Of a DNA stretch of 6,639 nucleotides, positions 1-6,092 are shown piece by piece. Every line of letters begins with the position of its first letter. Positions within the stretch are counted from its first letter, which is position 1. Below the pieces are notes generated by a model. The model had not been told where the DNA came from. It saw nothing but the letters and a program-made list of their open reading frames with translations, and did no database searches. The position numbers were made by a program, and so were the translations under genes. The DNA comes from Cyanobacteria bacterium UBA8156 (lineage in GTDB: Bacteria > Cyanobacteriota > Cyanobacteriia > Pseudanabaenales > Pseudanabaenaceae): the NCBI GenBank assembly GCA_003456125.1, contig DMPD01000355.1:1-6639 (forward strand), given 5' to 3'.

Positions 1-243
1 CTGACTCAGGTCGAACTGGGCGATCGCAAGGTGGCGGCTTTGCTGATGCAGATTTTGGATGCCGCCGTCGCTGCTCAAGTGGCTTACAACGAAACCCAAA
101 GCCCCCCCCTGCAAAGCTACGAAGGCGGCCACTTCAGCGGCCCCTTTTGGGAGGGCGATCGCTACTACGTGAGCCGAAACTGGCAATTTCAGGGCCGGGT
201 ACCCCTCGACATGCGGCTGGGGACAGGGCAGATCGAGCAGTAG
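1..243 (+). CDS. C-terminal part of an unrecognised protein (5' end outside window)
   Basis: The reading frame is open from base 1 and ends at TAG (241-243), leaving about 80 residues of the C-terminus. A GTG at 31 could serve as a start, but the frame runs open to the window edge and two HIP1 octamers (20-27 and 155-162) lie within it, so a gene truncated by the window is more likely than a 70-residue protein. The visible part begins with a helical, alanine-rich stretch (ILDAAVAAQVAYNE) and ends in an aromatic and glycine-rich segment (GGHFSGPFWEGDRYYVSRNW). It has no membrane segment, signal peptide or cysteine. I do not recognise the family and assign no function. It converges on tmk, with the 21-bp repeat array between them. 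Confidence 0.7.
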   Translation: MTQVELGDRKVAALLMQILDAAVAAQVAYNETQSPPLQSYEGGHFSGPFWEGDRYYVSRNWQFQGRVPLDMRLGTGQIEQ

Positions 244-286
244 CTAGGAGAACGAGCGCACCGAAAGCGTTGGGTGCTCCTGCTTT

Positions 287-447
287 GAACGAACTCCGGT
301 GCGTTTTGAGCGAACTCCAGTGCGTTTTGAACGAACTCCAGTGCACTTTGAGCGAACTCGAGTGCGTTTTGAACGAACAGCAGTGCGCTTTGAGCGAACT
401 CCAGTGCGCTTTGACCGAACAGCAGTGCGCTTTGAGCGAACAGCGGT
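287..447. repeat. 21-bp tandem repeat array (minisatellite), about 8 copies
   Basis: Eight successive 21-bp units start at 287, 308, 329, 350, 371, 392, 413 and 434; the last decays after about 14 bases. The common core is close to cgaactccagtgcgtttt preceded by ga(a/g). The third base of the unit alternates A, G, A, G, A, G, C, G, so the array also has a 42-bp higher-order period. A second variant replaces ctcc with cagc (units 5, 7, 8). There are no indels within the array. Because 21 is a multiple of three, five of the six frames stay open through it and encode seven-residue repeats, but none has a credible start and ribosome-binding site. It fills most of the 281-bp gap (244-524) between convergent genes. 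I see no clear T-tailed terminator in that gap. Confidence 0.95.
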
Positions 448-524
448 TTGCGGGGCACCCAGTCCAGTTCGCCAACACCGCGCCTAGTCTGGAGTTCTGG
501 CTGGGGGAGCCCTACCCACCAAAC

Positions 525-1136
525 CTAGACGATCGCCAGGGCATGGTGAATGTGTTGGGTGACCGTATCCAGATCGCCGTTGGCATCGATGGTGTGAATG
601 CGGTCGGGGAATTGCCGGGCCAAGTCCCGAAACCCTTGGGCCACCCGGTGATGAAAAGCCAAACCTTCCCGATCCAGGCGATCGCCGCCGCCTTTGGCCT
701 GTTGGGCGCGGCTAAGGCAACGGGCCACATCCCCGAGCAGCAGGAGGGTGCGATCGGGTTGGAGTCCAGCGGTCGCCAGGGCGTTAGCGTCCCGAATCAC
801 CGCCAGCGGCAATCCCCGGCCATGGTGTTGATAGGCGATCGTGGAGTCGGTGAAGCGATCGCACAAAACGATGTGTCCTGCGGCCAGGGCCGGGGCAATC
901 ACTTCGGCGACGTGTTGGCGGCGATCGGCCAACAACAAAAACAATTCCGTGGCGGCTTCCAAATCTTGGCTGTGCAGCAACCAGCGCCGGATGTCGGGCC
1001 CCAAGGTGCTGCCGCCGGGTTCGCGGGTGGTGGTAACCCGGTGCCCCCGTGCCCGCAACACTTCGGCTAGCCGGTGCAACTGGGTGGTTTTGCCGGTGCC
1101 TTCGGTGCCTTCTAGGGTGATGAAGCGGGGGATCAT
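525..1136 (-). CDS. tmk: Thymidylate kinase (dTMP kinase)
   Basis: This is a cytoplasmic nucleotide kinase that phosphorylates dTMP to dTDP with ATP, on the route to dTTP. The 203-residue length fits the family (about 200-215). Visible motifs are the P-loop GTEGTGKT (residues 10-17), TREPGG (37-42), ADRRQH (70-75), the CDRFTDS segment (92-98) followed by AYQHHGRGL, and a LID-like region around GGGDRLDREG (149-158). The frame extends upstream to 1217, but those residues are unrelated to the family. The ATG at 1136 places the P-loop where expected and overlaps the pgsA stop in the sequence ATGA (4 bp), which suggests translational coupling. An oddity is that the strand before the LID reads TLLLLGDVARC; the Asp that usually ends this beta-strand seems replaced by Leu-Gly, with an Asp two positions later. 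It is the last gene of the four-gene minus-strand cluster. Confidence 0.95.
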   Translation of the reverse strand: MIPRFITLEGTEGTGKTTQLHRLAEVLRARGHRVTTTREPGGSTLGPDIRRWLLHSQDLEAATELFLLLADRRQHVAEVIAPALAAGHIVLCDRFTDSTIAYQHHGRGLPLAVIRDANALATAGLQPDRTLLLLGDVARCLSRAQQAKGGGDRLDREGLAFHHRVAQGFRDLARQFPDRIHTIDANGDLDTVTQHIHHALAIV

Positions 1137-1627
1137 GCCAGGTACATCCAGCCGGAAATCAGGGTGAGGGCCACGGCTCCCCAAAACACCGGCAGAGCGC
1201 CGGGCAGATGCAACCACAACAGCAACACCGCGGCGATTTGGCAGACGGTTTTGGCTTTGCCCCAGAGGTTGGCGCCCGTCACTCCGGTTTGGGGGCCACC
1301 GCGCCAGGCCGTCACGGTGAGTTCTCGGGCCAACATCAGAAACACCCCCCAGGCCGGCACCGCCTGCCGTTGCACCAGCACCAAGAGGGGGGCCATTACC
1401 AGAATTTTATCCACCAGCGGGTCGAGCATTTTCCCCAGGTCGCTCTCGCACTGGAGGCGGCGGGCGAGATACCCATCCAACCAATCCGTGAGGGCCGCCA
1501 CCGCAAAGGCGATCGCCCCAATCGCCGCCGGCCAATCTTCGTACACCCCGCCCAGCAAAATCACCGGCACCGCCAACAACCGGGCCAGGGTAATCCAAGT
1601 GGGTAGGGTCAGGGGGGATTGCAACAT
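1133..1627 (-). CDS. pgsA: CDP-diacylglycerol--glycerol-3-phosphate 3-phosphatidyltransferase
   Basis: This integral membrane enzyme joins CDP-diacylglycerol to glycerol-3-phosphate, releasing CMP and forming phosphatidylglycerophosphate, the precursor of phosphatidylglycerol. In cyanobacteria PG is the main phospholipid and is needed by the photosystems (family knowledge). The 164-residue product carries the complete CDP-alcohol phosphotransferase signature DG-x2-AR-x8-G-x3-D-x3-D: D51 G52, A55 R56, G65, D69, D73. It has several hydrophobic segments (about 15-27, 34-47, 75-88, 125-138, 143-160). The N-terminal LTLPTWITLARLLAVP is typical of PgsA. The ATG at 1627 lies inside the 3' end of the preceding gene (19-bp overlap) without a strong Shine-Dalgarno sequence, so coupled translation is likely. 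The stop overlaps the tmk start. The frame is open far upstream, but that part is an out-of-frame shadow of the membrane protein gene. Confidence 0.94.
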   Translation of the reverse strand: MLQSPLTLPTWITLARLLAVPVILLGGVYEDWPAAIGAIAFAVAALTDWLDGYLARRLQCESDLGKMLDPLVDKILVMAPLLVLVQRQAVPAWGVFLMLARELTVTAWRGGPQTGVTGANLWGKAKTVCQIAAVLLLWLHLPGALPVFWGAVALTLISGWMYLA

Positions 1628-2961
1628 CGTTTGGGCACCGGCACCAGCCGTCCCTGATGGTAGTACAGGGTGCGATCGCCGGCAAAGCGAAAGCGATCGC
1701 TTTGGACAGCCCAGATCGGAATGGTGGGGGCCCGCAATACGGCTTGGCTGGGGGTCGTCCCCACCCATTGCCAACCATCGGCCACCGGCCATACGGCGGC
1801 TCCCCCAAAGCGATCGGGCAATTGGGTTTGCAAGGCCTGTTCTTGGAGCCGGCCGTGCTGGGGGGCAAACCGGGCGATCGCCCGCCGAAAGGAATTGCGA
1901 AACACATACACGCCGTCGATGGTATCGGGCACCGTCAACACCGTGAGGGGCGGGGGTAGGGTGGCCACATCTTGGATCAACTGGTGGGCGATCGCCGAGG
2001 CCGTGAGCCACCGCCCGTGGTTCGCCCAGAGCAGCGATCCGTACAATCCCACCAACAACCAGAAGCGGCCGGGAGAGGGGCCCAAAGTCTGGGCGATCGC
2101 CCCCGCCAAAAACACCGAGGGCAGGTGCAAAAACCGTTCGCCTTCCTGTCCCGCCAAACCCAAAGGGGCCACCGGCAACAAAAACAGCAACGCCGAAGCC
2201 ACCCAACGGGGAGCCCGCAGCGCCAACACCGCCAGACCCGTTCCCCCCACCGCCAGCGGCACCCCCCAGGGAAACACCGGTCGGATCAGGGCGATCGCCA
2301 AGTTCGCCAGGGCTGCCGGGCCATCCACCCCGGTACCGTAGCCGCCGATCCACTGCCCCAGCGCCAGGTACCGCAGGGGCCAATAAAGGGCCCAAATCCC
2401 CCAAAACGGCAAACTGGCCCGCCATCCCCGCCACCCCACCACCGCCACCGGAAACAGCCAAGCCGACTCCTTGGCCAGCAATCGCAACGCAAAGGCCAAC
2501 CCCGCCAACCGGGGGCGATCGGTCTCCAACCAAAACAGGGCGGCCACCAAACTCAGGGTCACCAACACATCGGAGCGGGCCGCGATCCAAGTCACCGCTT
2601 CCCCATGGCAGGGCCAGACCAGCCACAGGCTCGCCACGGCGATCGCCCCCCCCGGCGCCAGGGCCAACCGCGGCCGCAGCCACCGCGCCAACCCATACCC
2701 TGCCAAACCGTGCCCCACCACACTGGTGAGGTGATAGCCCCAAGGATTCAGACCCCAGAGCCGGCCATCCAGGTAAAAACTCAAAATCGTCAGCGGTCGC
2801 CAGAACGCCGCCCCCCCAAACCGGTGCAATTCTGCCCCCAAATCCCGCCAGGGCAAATCCACCAGGCGATCGACAAAGCCAAAATCATCCGCCAAAAAGA
2901 ACGTGGGCAGCACCGGCGCGTAGGCCACCACCGCCACCACCAGACAAATCACCAACGTCAA
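1609..2961 (-). CDS. Polytopic GT-C fold (TMTC/PMT-like) membrane glycosyltransferase-like protein
   Basis: The product is 450 residues with roughly nine to eleven hydrophobic segments up to about residue 325 and a soluble C-terminal tail of about 120 residues (331-450). Features seen are typical of GT-C glycosyltransferases that use lipid-linked sugars: an acidic ADD motif (24-26) right after the first membrane helix, where the catalytic Asp normally sits in the first outer loop; HGEAVTWIAARSDVL (119-133), which resembles the H-x-EAV-x-x-(I/V)-x-x-R-(A/S)-D-(L/V)-L block of TMTC/PMT-like proteins; LAKES (162-166); and ERFLHLPS (275-282), comparable to their ER-(Y/V)-LYLPS block. Donor and acceptor are unknown. 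The start is taken as TTG at 2961: an in-frame TGA lies four codons upstream, GAGG (2969-2972) sits 7 nt before it, and the TTG overlaps the stop of the upstream gene as TTGA. Later starts at TTG codon 3 or GTG codon 4 remain possible. Family assignment is from motif memory, not a search. Confidence 0.8.
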   Translation of the reverse strand: MTLVICLVVAVVAYAPVLPTFFLADDFGFVDRLVDLPWRDLGAELHRFGGAAFWRPLTILSFYLDGRLWGLNPWGYHLTSVVGHGLAGYGLARWLRPRLALAPGGAIAVASLWLVWPCHGEAVTWIAARSDVLVTLSLVAALFWLETDRPRLAGLAFALRLLAKESAWLFPVAVVGWRGWRASLPFWGIWALYWPLRYLALGQWIGGYGTGVDGPAALANLAIALIRPVFPWGVPLAVGGTGLAVLALRAPRWVASALLFLLPVAPLGLAGQEGERFLHLPSVFLAGAIAQTLGPSPGRFWLLVGLYGSLLWANHGRWLTASAIAHQLIQDVATLPPPLTVLTVPDTIDGVYVFRNSFRRAIARFAPQHGRLQEQALQTQLPDRFGGAAVWPVADGWQWVGTTPSQAVLRAPTIPIWAVQSDRFRFAGDRTLYYHQGRLVPVPKRCCNPP

Positions 2962-3416
2962 GGCACAACCTCAACCGGGGTCCCCATTTGCACCATCTCA
3001 AACAGCGTTTGGATGTCCGGCTCGAACATGCGCACGCAGCCATGGGAAGCCGCTTGCCCCACCGAAGCGCGATCGGGCGTACCGTGAAACCCAATGGCGT
3101 TGCGCCCGTCCGACCAAAACCCAATCCACCGGCTGCCCAAGGGATTGTGGGGCCCCGGCGGCACCACATGATTCGTCCACGGGCTTTGCCAAGCCGGGTT
3201 TTTCTCCAGCCGCTGTACCGCAAACCGCCCCAGGGGCGTTTCCCAACCCCGTTTCCCCACCGCCACGGGATACCGTGCCGCTTCGGTTTCTCCCCGATAC
3301 ACCACCAGTTGCCGCTCCCCCCGCCGCAACACCAACCGCACCTCCGTGGCGCCAGCCGCCGCGGCGATCGCCCACAGCATGGCCGCCGCCCATCCGCAAA
3401 CCATCTTCGCCACCAT
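2958..3416 (-). CDS. L,D-transpeptidase (YkuD-domain) family protein, exported
   Basis: The 152-residue product has a hydrophobic N-terminal segment (residues 5-23) ending in AAAAGA before TEV, which looks like a signal peptide cleaved after Ala23. The rest is one compact YkuD domain. The catalytic block is present: HGT (111-113), then SHGCVRM (124-130) with the nucleophile Cys127 next to His125 and followed by Arg129. Such enzymes form 3-3 peptidoglycan cross-links or attach proteins to the wall in the periplasm (family knowledge); the exact substrate here is unknown. No LysM or other wall-binding domain is visible, so it is a minimal form. The open frame reaches 3509, but I chose the ATG at 3416 because it puts the signal peptide at the N-terminus and has GGAAGG (3427-3432) 10 nt upstream; an earlier ATG at 3455 overlaps a likely -10 box. 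It is first in the four-gene cluster. Confidence 0.9.
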   Translation of the reverse strand: MVAKMVCGWAAAMLWAIAAAAGATEVRLVLRRGERQLVVYRGETEAARYPVAVGKRGWETPLGRFAVQRLEKNPAWQSPWTNHVVPPGPHNPLGSRWIGFWSDGRNAIGFHGTPDRASVGQAASHGCVRMFEPDIQTLFEMVQMGTPVEVVP

Positions 3417-3426
3417 CCGCCATTCG

Positions 3427-3432
3427 CCTTCC
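3427..3432 (-). promoter_or_regulatory. Shine-Dalgarno deciding the L,D-transpeptidase start
   Basis: On the minus strand GGAAGG lies 10 nt before the ATG at 3416. It supports that start over the longer open frame reaching 3509 and over the ATG at 3455. Confidence 0.55.
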
Positions 3433-3450
3433 GTGGGTTGGCCATCCCCA

Positions 3451-3480
3451 AGCATACAATGGCCCCCGGATTCGGTTAAA
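3451..3480 (-). promoter_or_regulatory. Possible sigma70-type promoter for the ldt-GT-pgsA-tmk cluster
   Basis: Reading the minus strand, TTTAAC (3475-3480) and TATGCT (3451-3456) are separated by 18 nt. The -10 box is good and the -35 weak. The predicted transcript start near 3444 would leave a leader of about 28 nt containing the GGAAGG site. Confidence 0.4.
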
Positions 3481-3525
3481 CCCGCCCCGGAGCGTTGCCT
3501 TTTTCCCAAAAAGTTCGGGGCTGCG

Positions 3526-3532
3526 GTATGCT
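3526..3532 (+). promoter_or_regulatory. Possible -10 box for lysC
   Basis: TATGCT (3527-3532) lies about 28 nt before the lysC ATG. No good -35 hexamer is found at 16-19 nt; TTGCCT (3495-3500) is 26 nt away, too far for a standard promoter. GTATGCT here is the exact inverted copy of AGCATAC at 3451-3457, the -10 box on the other strand. Confidence 0.3.
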
Positions 3533-3559
3533 GGCTAGCTGCATTCGTTACCCAAGCCC

Positions 3560-5356
3560 ATGGCCATTCTGGTGCAAAAATTCGGCGGCTCTTCCGTGGC
3601 CACCCCCGATCGCCTGCACAACGTGCGCGATCGCATCCTCCAGACGGTAGCCGCCGGCCATCCCGTGGTGGCGGTCGTCTCCGCCATGGGCAAAACCACC
3701 GATGAATTGTTGGCTTTGGCCGCCGCCGTCACCGAGGGGCGAGGGGGCAGCGATCGCGAACGGGACTTGCTGCTGGCCAGCGGCGAACAGGTGAGTGTCG
3801 CCCTCTTGGCCTTGGCGTTGCAGGCCGCCGGTCAGCCCGCCGTTGGGTTGTTGGGTCATCACCTGCGGATTGTGGCCGAACCGATCCACGGTCGGGCCCG
3901 CATTTTGTACGTCGAAACCGATCGCCTGTGGGCCCACCTCCACCAAGGGGAAGTGGTGGTGGTCGCCGGTTTTCAGGGGGTGGCCGCCATGGGCGATCGC
4001 GTCACCGATGAAATCGTCACCCTGGGACGGGGCGGCTCCGACACCTCCGCCGTGGCGATCGCCGCCGCCCTGGCCGCCGATCGCTGCGAAATTTACACCG
4101 ACGTCCCGGGCATTTTGACCACCGATCCCCGGATTGTACCCGCCGCCAGTTTGTTGACCACCATCACCTGCGACGAAATGCTGGAACTGGCCAGCCAGGG
4201 CGCGAAAGTGTTGCATCCGCGGGCCGTCGAAATTGCCCGCAACTTTGGCGTGGATTTGGTCGTGCGCTCCAGTTGGAGCCAAGACCCCGGCACCCTGGTC
4301 GTTTCGCCGCCCCACTGCCAAGGCAACCCCAAAGCCCTGGAAGTGCACAACTTTGTCGAAGGGGTCACCCTCGATGACCGCCACATCAAAGTAGGGTTGT
4401 TGGAGGTGCCCGATCGCCCCGGCATTGCCGCCCAGTTGTTTGGGGCCCTGGCCGAAGCCGGCATCGAAGTGGAAACCATCATCCAATCGATCTACGATCG
4501 CACCCTGGCCGGCCCCGTCAACGACATTGTGTTTACCGTGCCTCGGAGCCAGCAAGCCGCAGCAGCCGCCCTTTTGCCCACCCTGCCCTTTGTGCCCCAG
4601 TCCATCCAGATTGACCCGGAAGTGGTACGGGTCAGCATTGTGGGGGTCGGCATCGTCGGCCGCCCCGGTATTGTCGCCCAGATGTTCGATGCCTTGGCCC
4701 AAGCCCAGATCAACATCCAAACCATTGCCACGTCAGAAATTGAAGTGAGTTGTCTGGTGGCTCGGGCCGAGGGCGATCGGGCCGCCCAACTTTTGCAAGA
4801 CACCTTTGGCGTGCCCCAAGTCCCGGTGTTGGAGACCACCCTCCATCCCGAAGCCCGCGTCGTGTGTGGGGTCGCCCTGGATCGGCAACGGGTCAAACTG
4901 GCGGTGCGGGGGGTACCCGATCGCCCCGGGGCCGCCGCCCAAATTTTTCGTTACCTTGCCGACCGGGGTATTGTCTTGGATACCATCGCCCAGGCCCAAT
5001 CCAGCCAGAACACCAACGACATTGTCTTTACCGTGGCCACCGCCGATGCCAGCAGCGCCCAGGCAGCCCTGGAGACCGTGGCCCAAGCCCTGGGGTGCCG
5101 GGACGTGATTTACGATGGGGAAATCGCCAAAGTGAGCATTGTCGGGGCCGCCATGGCCCGCCAAGCCGGTGTCGCCGCCCGGATGTTTCGGGCCCTTGCG
5201 GATTTAGGGGTTAACATTGAAACCATTGCCACCTCCGAAATCAAGGTCAGTTGCATCGTGCGGGAACAACAGGCCGAAGCCGCTGTCCACCGCATCCACG
5301 AAGCGTTTGCCCTAGGCGGCGATCGCCCCGTCGTTGTCCCCAACCGTGCCGGATAA
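3560..5356 (+). CDS. lysC: Aspartate kinase with four ACT domains
   Basis: This enzyme phosphorylates L-aspartate with ATP, the first step toward lysine, diaminopimelate, threonine and methionine. The 598 residues match the long cyanobacterial type (about 600). The N-terminal amino-acid kinase domain (1 to about 245) shows KFGGSSV (7-13), SGEQVS (74-79), TLGRGGSDTSAVA (154-166) and DVPGILTTDPR (181-191). Four ACT domains follow, at about 276-340, 355-425, 444-510 and 521-585. They form two pairs: ACT1/ACT3 share VPDRPG and NDIVFTV, and ACT2/ACT4 share TIATSEI and VSC. This indicates duplication of a two-ACT module and allosteric feedback by lysine and/or threonine, as known for the family. 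An oddity is LLGHHLRIVAE (97-107), where many relatives have T-GAQ-V/A-GI. No strong Shine-Dalgarno precedes the ATG at 3560, which starts at the conserved MAILVQKFGG. No HIP1 octamer occurs across most of the ACT region. Confidence 0.97.
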   Translation: MAILVQKFGGSSVATPDRLHNVRDRILQTVAAGHPVVAVVSAMGKTTDELLALAAAVTEGRGGSDRERDLLLASGEQVSVALLALALQAAGQPAVGLLGHHLRIVAEPIHGRARILYVETDRLWAHLHQGEVVVVAGFQGVAAMGDRVTDEIVTLGRGGSDTSAVAIAAALAADRCEIYTDVPGILTTDPRIVPAASLLTTITCDEMLELASQGAKVLHPRAVEIARNFGVDLVVRSSWSQDPGTLVVSPPHCQGNPKALEVHNFVEGVTLDDRHIKVGLLEVPDRPGIAAQLFGALAEAGIEVETIIQSIYDRTLAGPVNDIVFTVPRSQQAAAAALLPTLPFVPQSIQIDPEVVRVSIVGVGIVGRPGIVAQMFDALAQAQINIQTIATSEIEVSCLVARAEGDRAAQLLQDTFGVPQVPVLETTLHPEARVVCGVALDRQRVKLAVRGVPDRPGAAAQIFRYLADRGIVLDTIAQAQSSQNTNDIVFTVATADASSAQAALETVAQALGCRDVIYDGEIAKVSIVGAAMARQAGVAARMFRALADLGVNIETIATSEIKVSCIVREQQAEAAVHRIHEAFALGGDRPVVVPNRAG

Positions 5357-5363
5357 TTGTTCT

Positions 5364-6056
5364 ATGTCCCCTGAACCCAAACCCCCCCTGGAATCCACCG
5401 AGCCGCCAAAACCCAAAGGTCGGGTGCGGGAGTTTGTGGATGAAAATGTCCCCACCCTGGTGGCGGCGATCGCCCTGGCCCTGGGGGTGCGCTGGCTGAT
5501 TGCCGAACCGCGGTATATCCCCTCCAGCTCGATGGAGCCCACCCTCCAAATCAACGATCGCCTCATCGTCGAAAAAATCACCTACCGGTTTCGGGGCCCC
5601 GAGCGCGGCGAAGTGGTGGTGTTCTATCCCCCCAACCATCCCCTGGTAGACGACACCAGCAAGGTCTACATCAAACGGGTAGTGGGTCTGCCGGGCGATC
5701 GCCTCCGCATCGCCAAAGGGCAAGTATTTGTCAACGAGCGTCCCCTCGTGGAGCCCTACACCGCCGAAGGCCCCCGCTACCAACTGCCCGTCACCAGCGA
5801 AAAAGATTGCCTCGGTTGTTTTCCCGTATTGGCGGAACTCAGTACCAGCGGCAACCCGGTGTTTGTCGTACCGCCCGGCCACTTTTGGGTAATGGGAGAC
5901 AACCGCAACAACAGTCAGGATTCCCATGCTTGGGGGTTCCTGCCGCAACAGAATCTGGTGGGACGGGCTATCTTTCGCTATTGGCCATTGGATCGCCGGT
6001 TTGGGCTGCTCCCCACTCCCCCCTACGCCACCGATTCGCCATCAACTCCGCCCTAG
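5364..6056 (+). CDS. lepB: Signal peptidase I
   Basis: This membrane-bound serine protease (Ser/Lys dyad) removes signal peptides from exported proteins. The 230 residues comprise a proline-rich cytoplasmic N-terminus (1-20), one membrane helix (about 29-46), and a catalytic domain outside the membrane. Visible motifs are SSSMEPTL (54-61) with nucleophile Ser56, YIKRVVGLPGD (102-112) with general base Lys104, and MGDNRNNSQDSHAWG (177-191). The C-terminus is a Pro/Ser/Thr tail with no second helix. A pair of cysteines, DCLGC (148-152), sits in the variable segment between the Lys box and the GDNR box. The ATG at 5364, 7 bp after the lysC stop, is preferred; an in-frame GTG at 5334 would overlap lysC by 23 bp. 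No clear Shine-Dalgarno is present, so cotranscription and coupling with lysC are likely. Confidence 0.95.
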   Translation: MSPEPKPPLESTEPPKPKGRVREFVDENVPTLVAAIALALGVRWLIAEPRYIPSSSMEPTLQINDRLIVEKITYRFRGPERGEVVVFYPPNHPLVDDTSKVYIKRVVGLPGDRLRIAKGQVFVNERPLVEPYTAEGPRYQLPVTSEKDCLGCFPVLAELSTSGNPVFVVPPGHFWVMGDNRNNSQDSHAWGFLPQQNLVGRAIFRYWPLDRRFGLLPTPPYATDSPSTPP

Positions 6057-6092
6057 AGATGGGCTACCATAGCGGAGGTTCAATCAAAAAAC

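Noticed and set aside
287..447. CRISPR array
   Set aside because: Units are contiguous 21-bp copies with no unique spacers between them and no cas genes nearby.
189..487. Heptad-repeat ORFs on both strands (FAQSALE, KTHWSSL and RFERTPV types) as coiled-coil proteins
   Set aside because: A 21-bp repeat automatically gives seven-residue repeats in every open frame. No start with a ribosome-binding site is seen and several frames are equally open.
147..1070. Long plus-strand open frame running through the repeat array and across tmk
   Set aside because: Two thirds of it is antisense to a clear thymidylate kinase, and its first third is the end of another gene in another frame plus the repeat. 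No family features.
1628..2743. N-terminal extension of pgsA in the same open frame
   Set aside because: The extension is glycine-rich out-of-frame translation of the membrane glycosyltransferase-like gene; the PgsA family starts near the ATG at 1627.
1972..3087. 371-residue plus-strand open frame opposite the GT-C gene
   Set aside because: Low-complexity Gln/Pro/Arg/His-rich translation antisense to a gene with recognisable membrane and motif structure.
3417..3559. Lysine riboswitch or other leader RNA upstream of lysC
   Set aside because: The likely lysC leader is only about 20 nt and the whole divergent gap is 143 bp; no L-box-like pairing pattern was seen.
3548..4720. 390-residue minus-strand open frame opposite lysC
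   Set aside because: It is antisense to the conserved kinase and ACT motifs, is Gly/His/Gln-rich, and is a product of high GC in the opposite frame.
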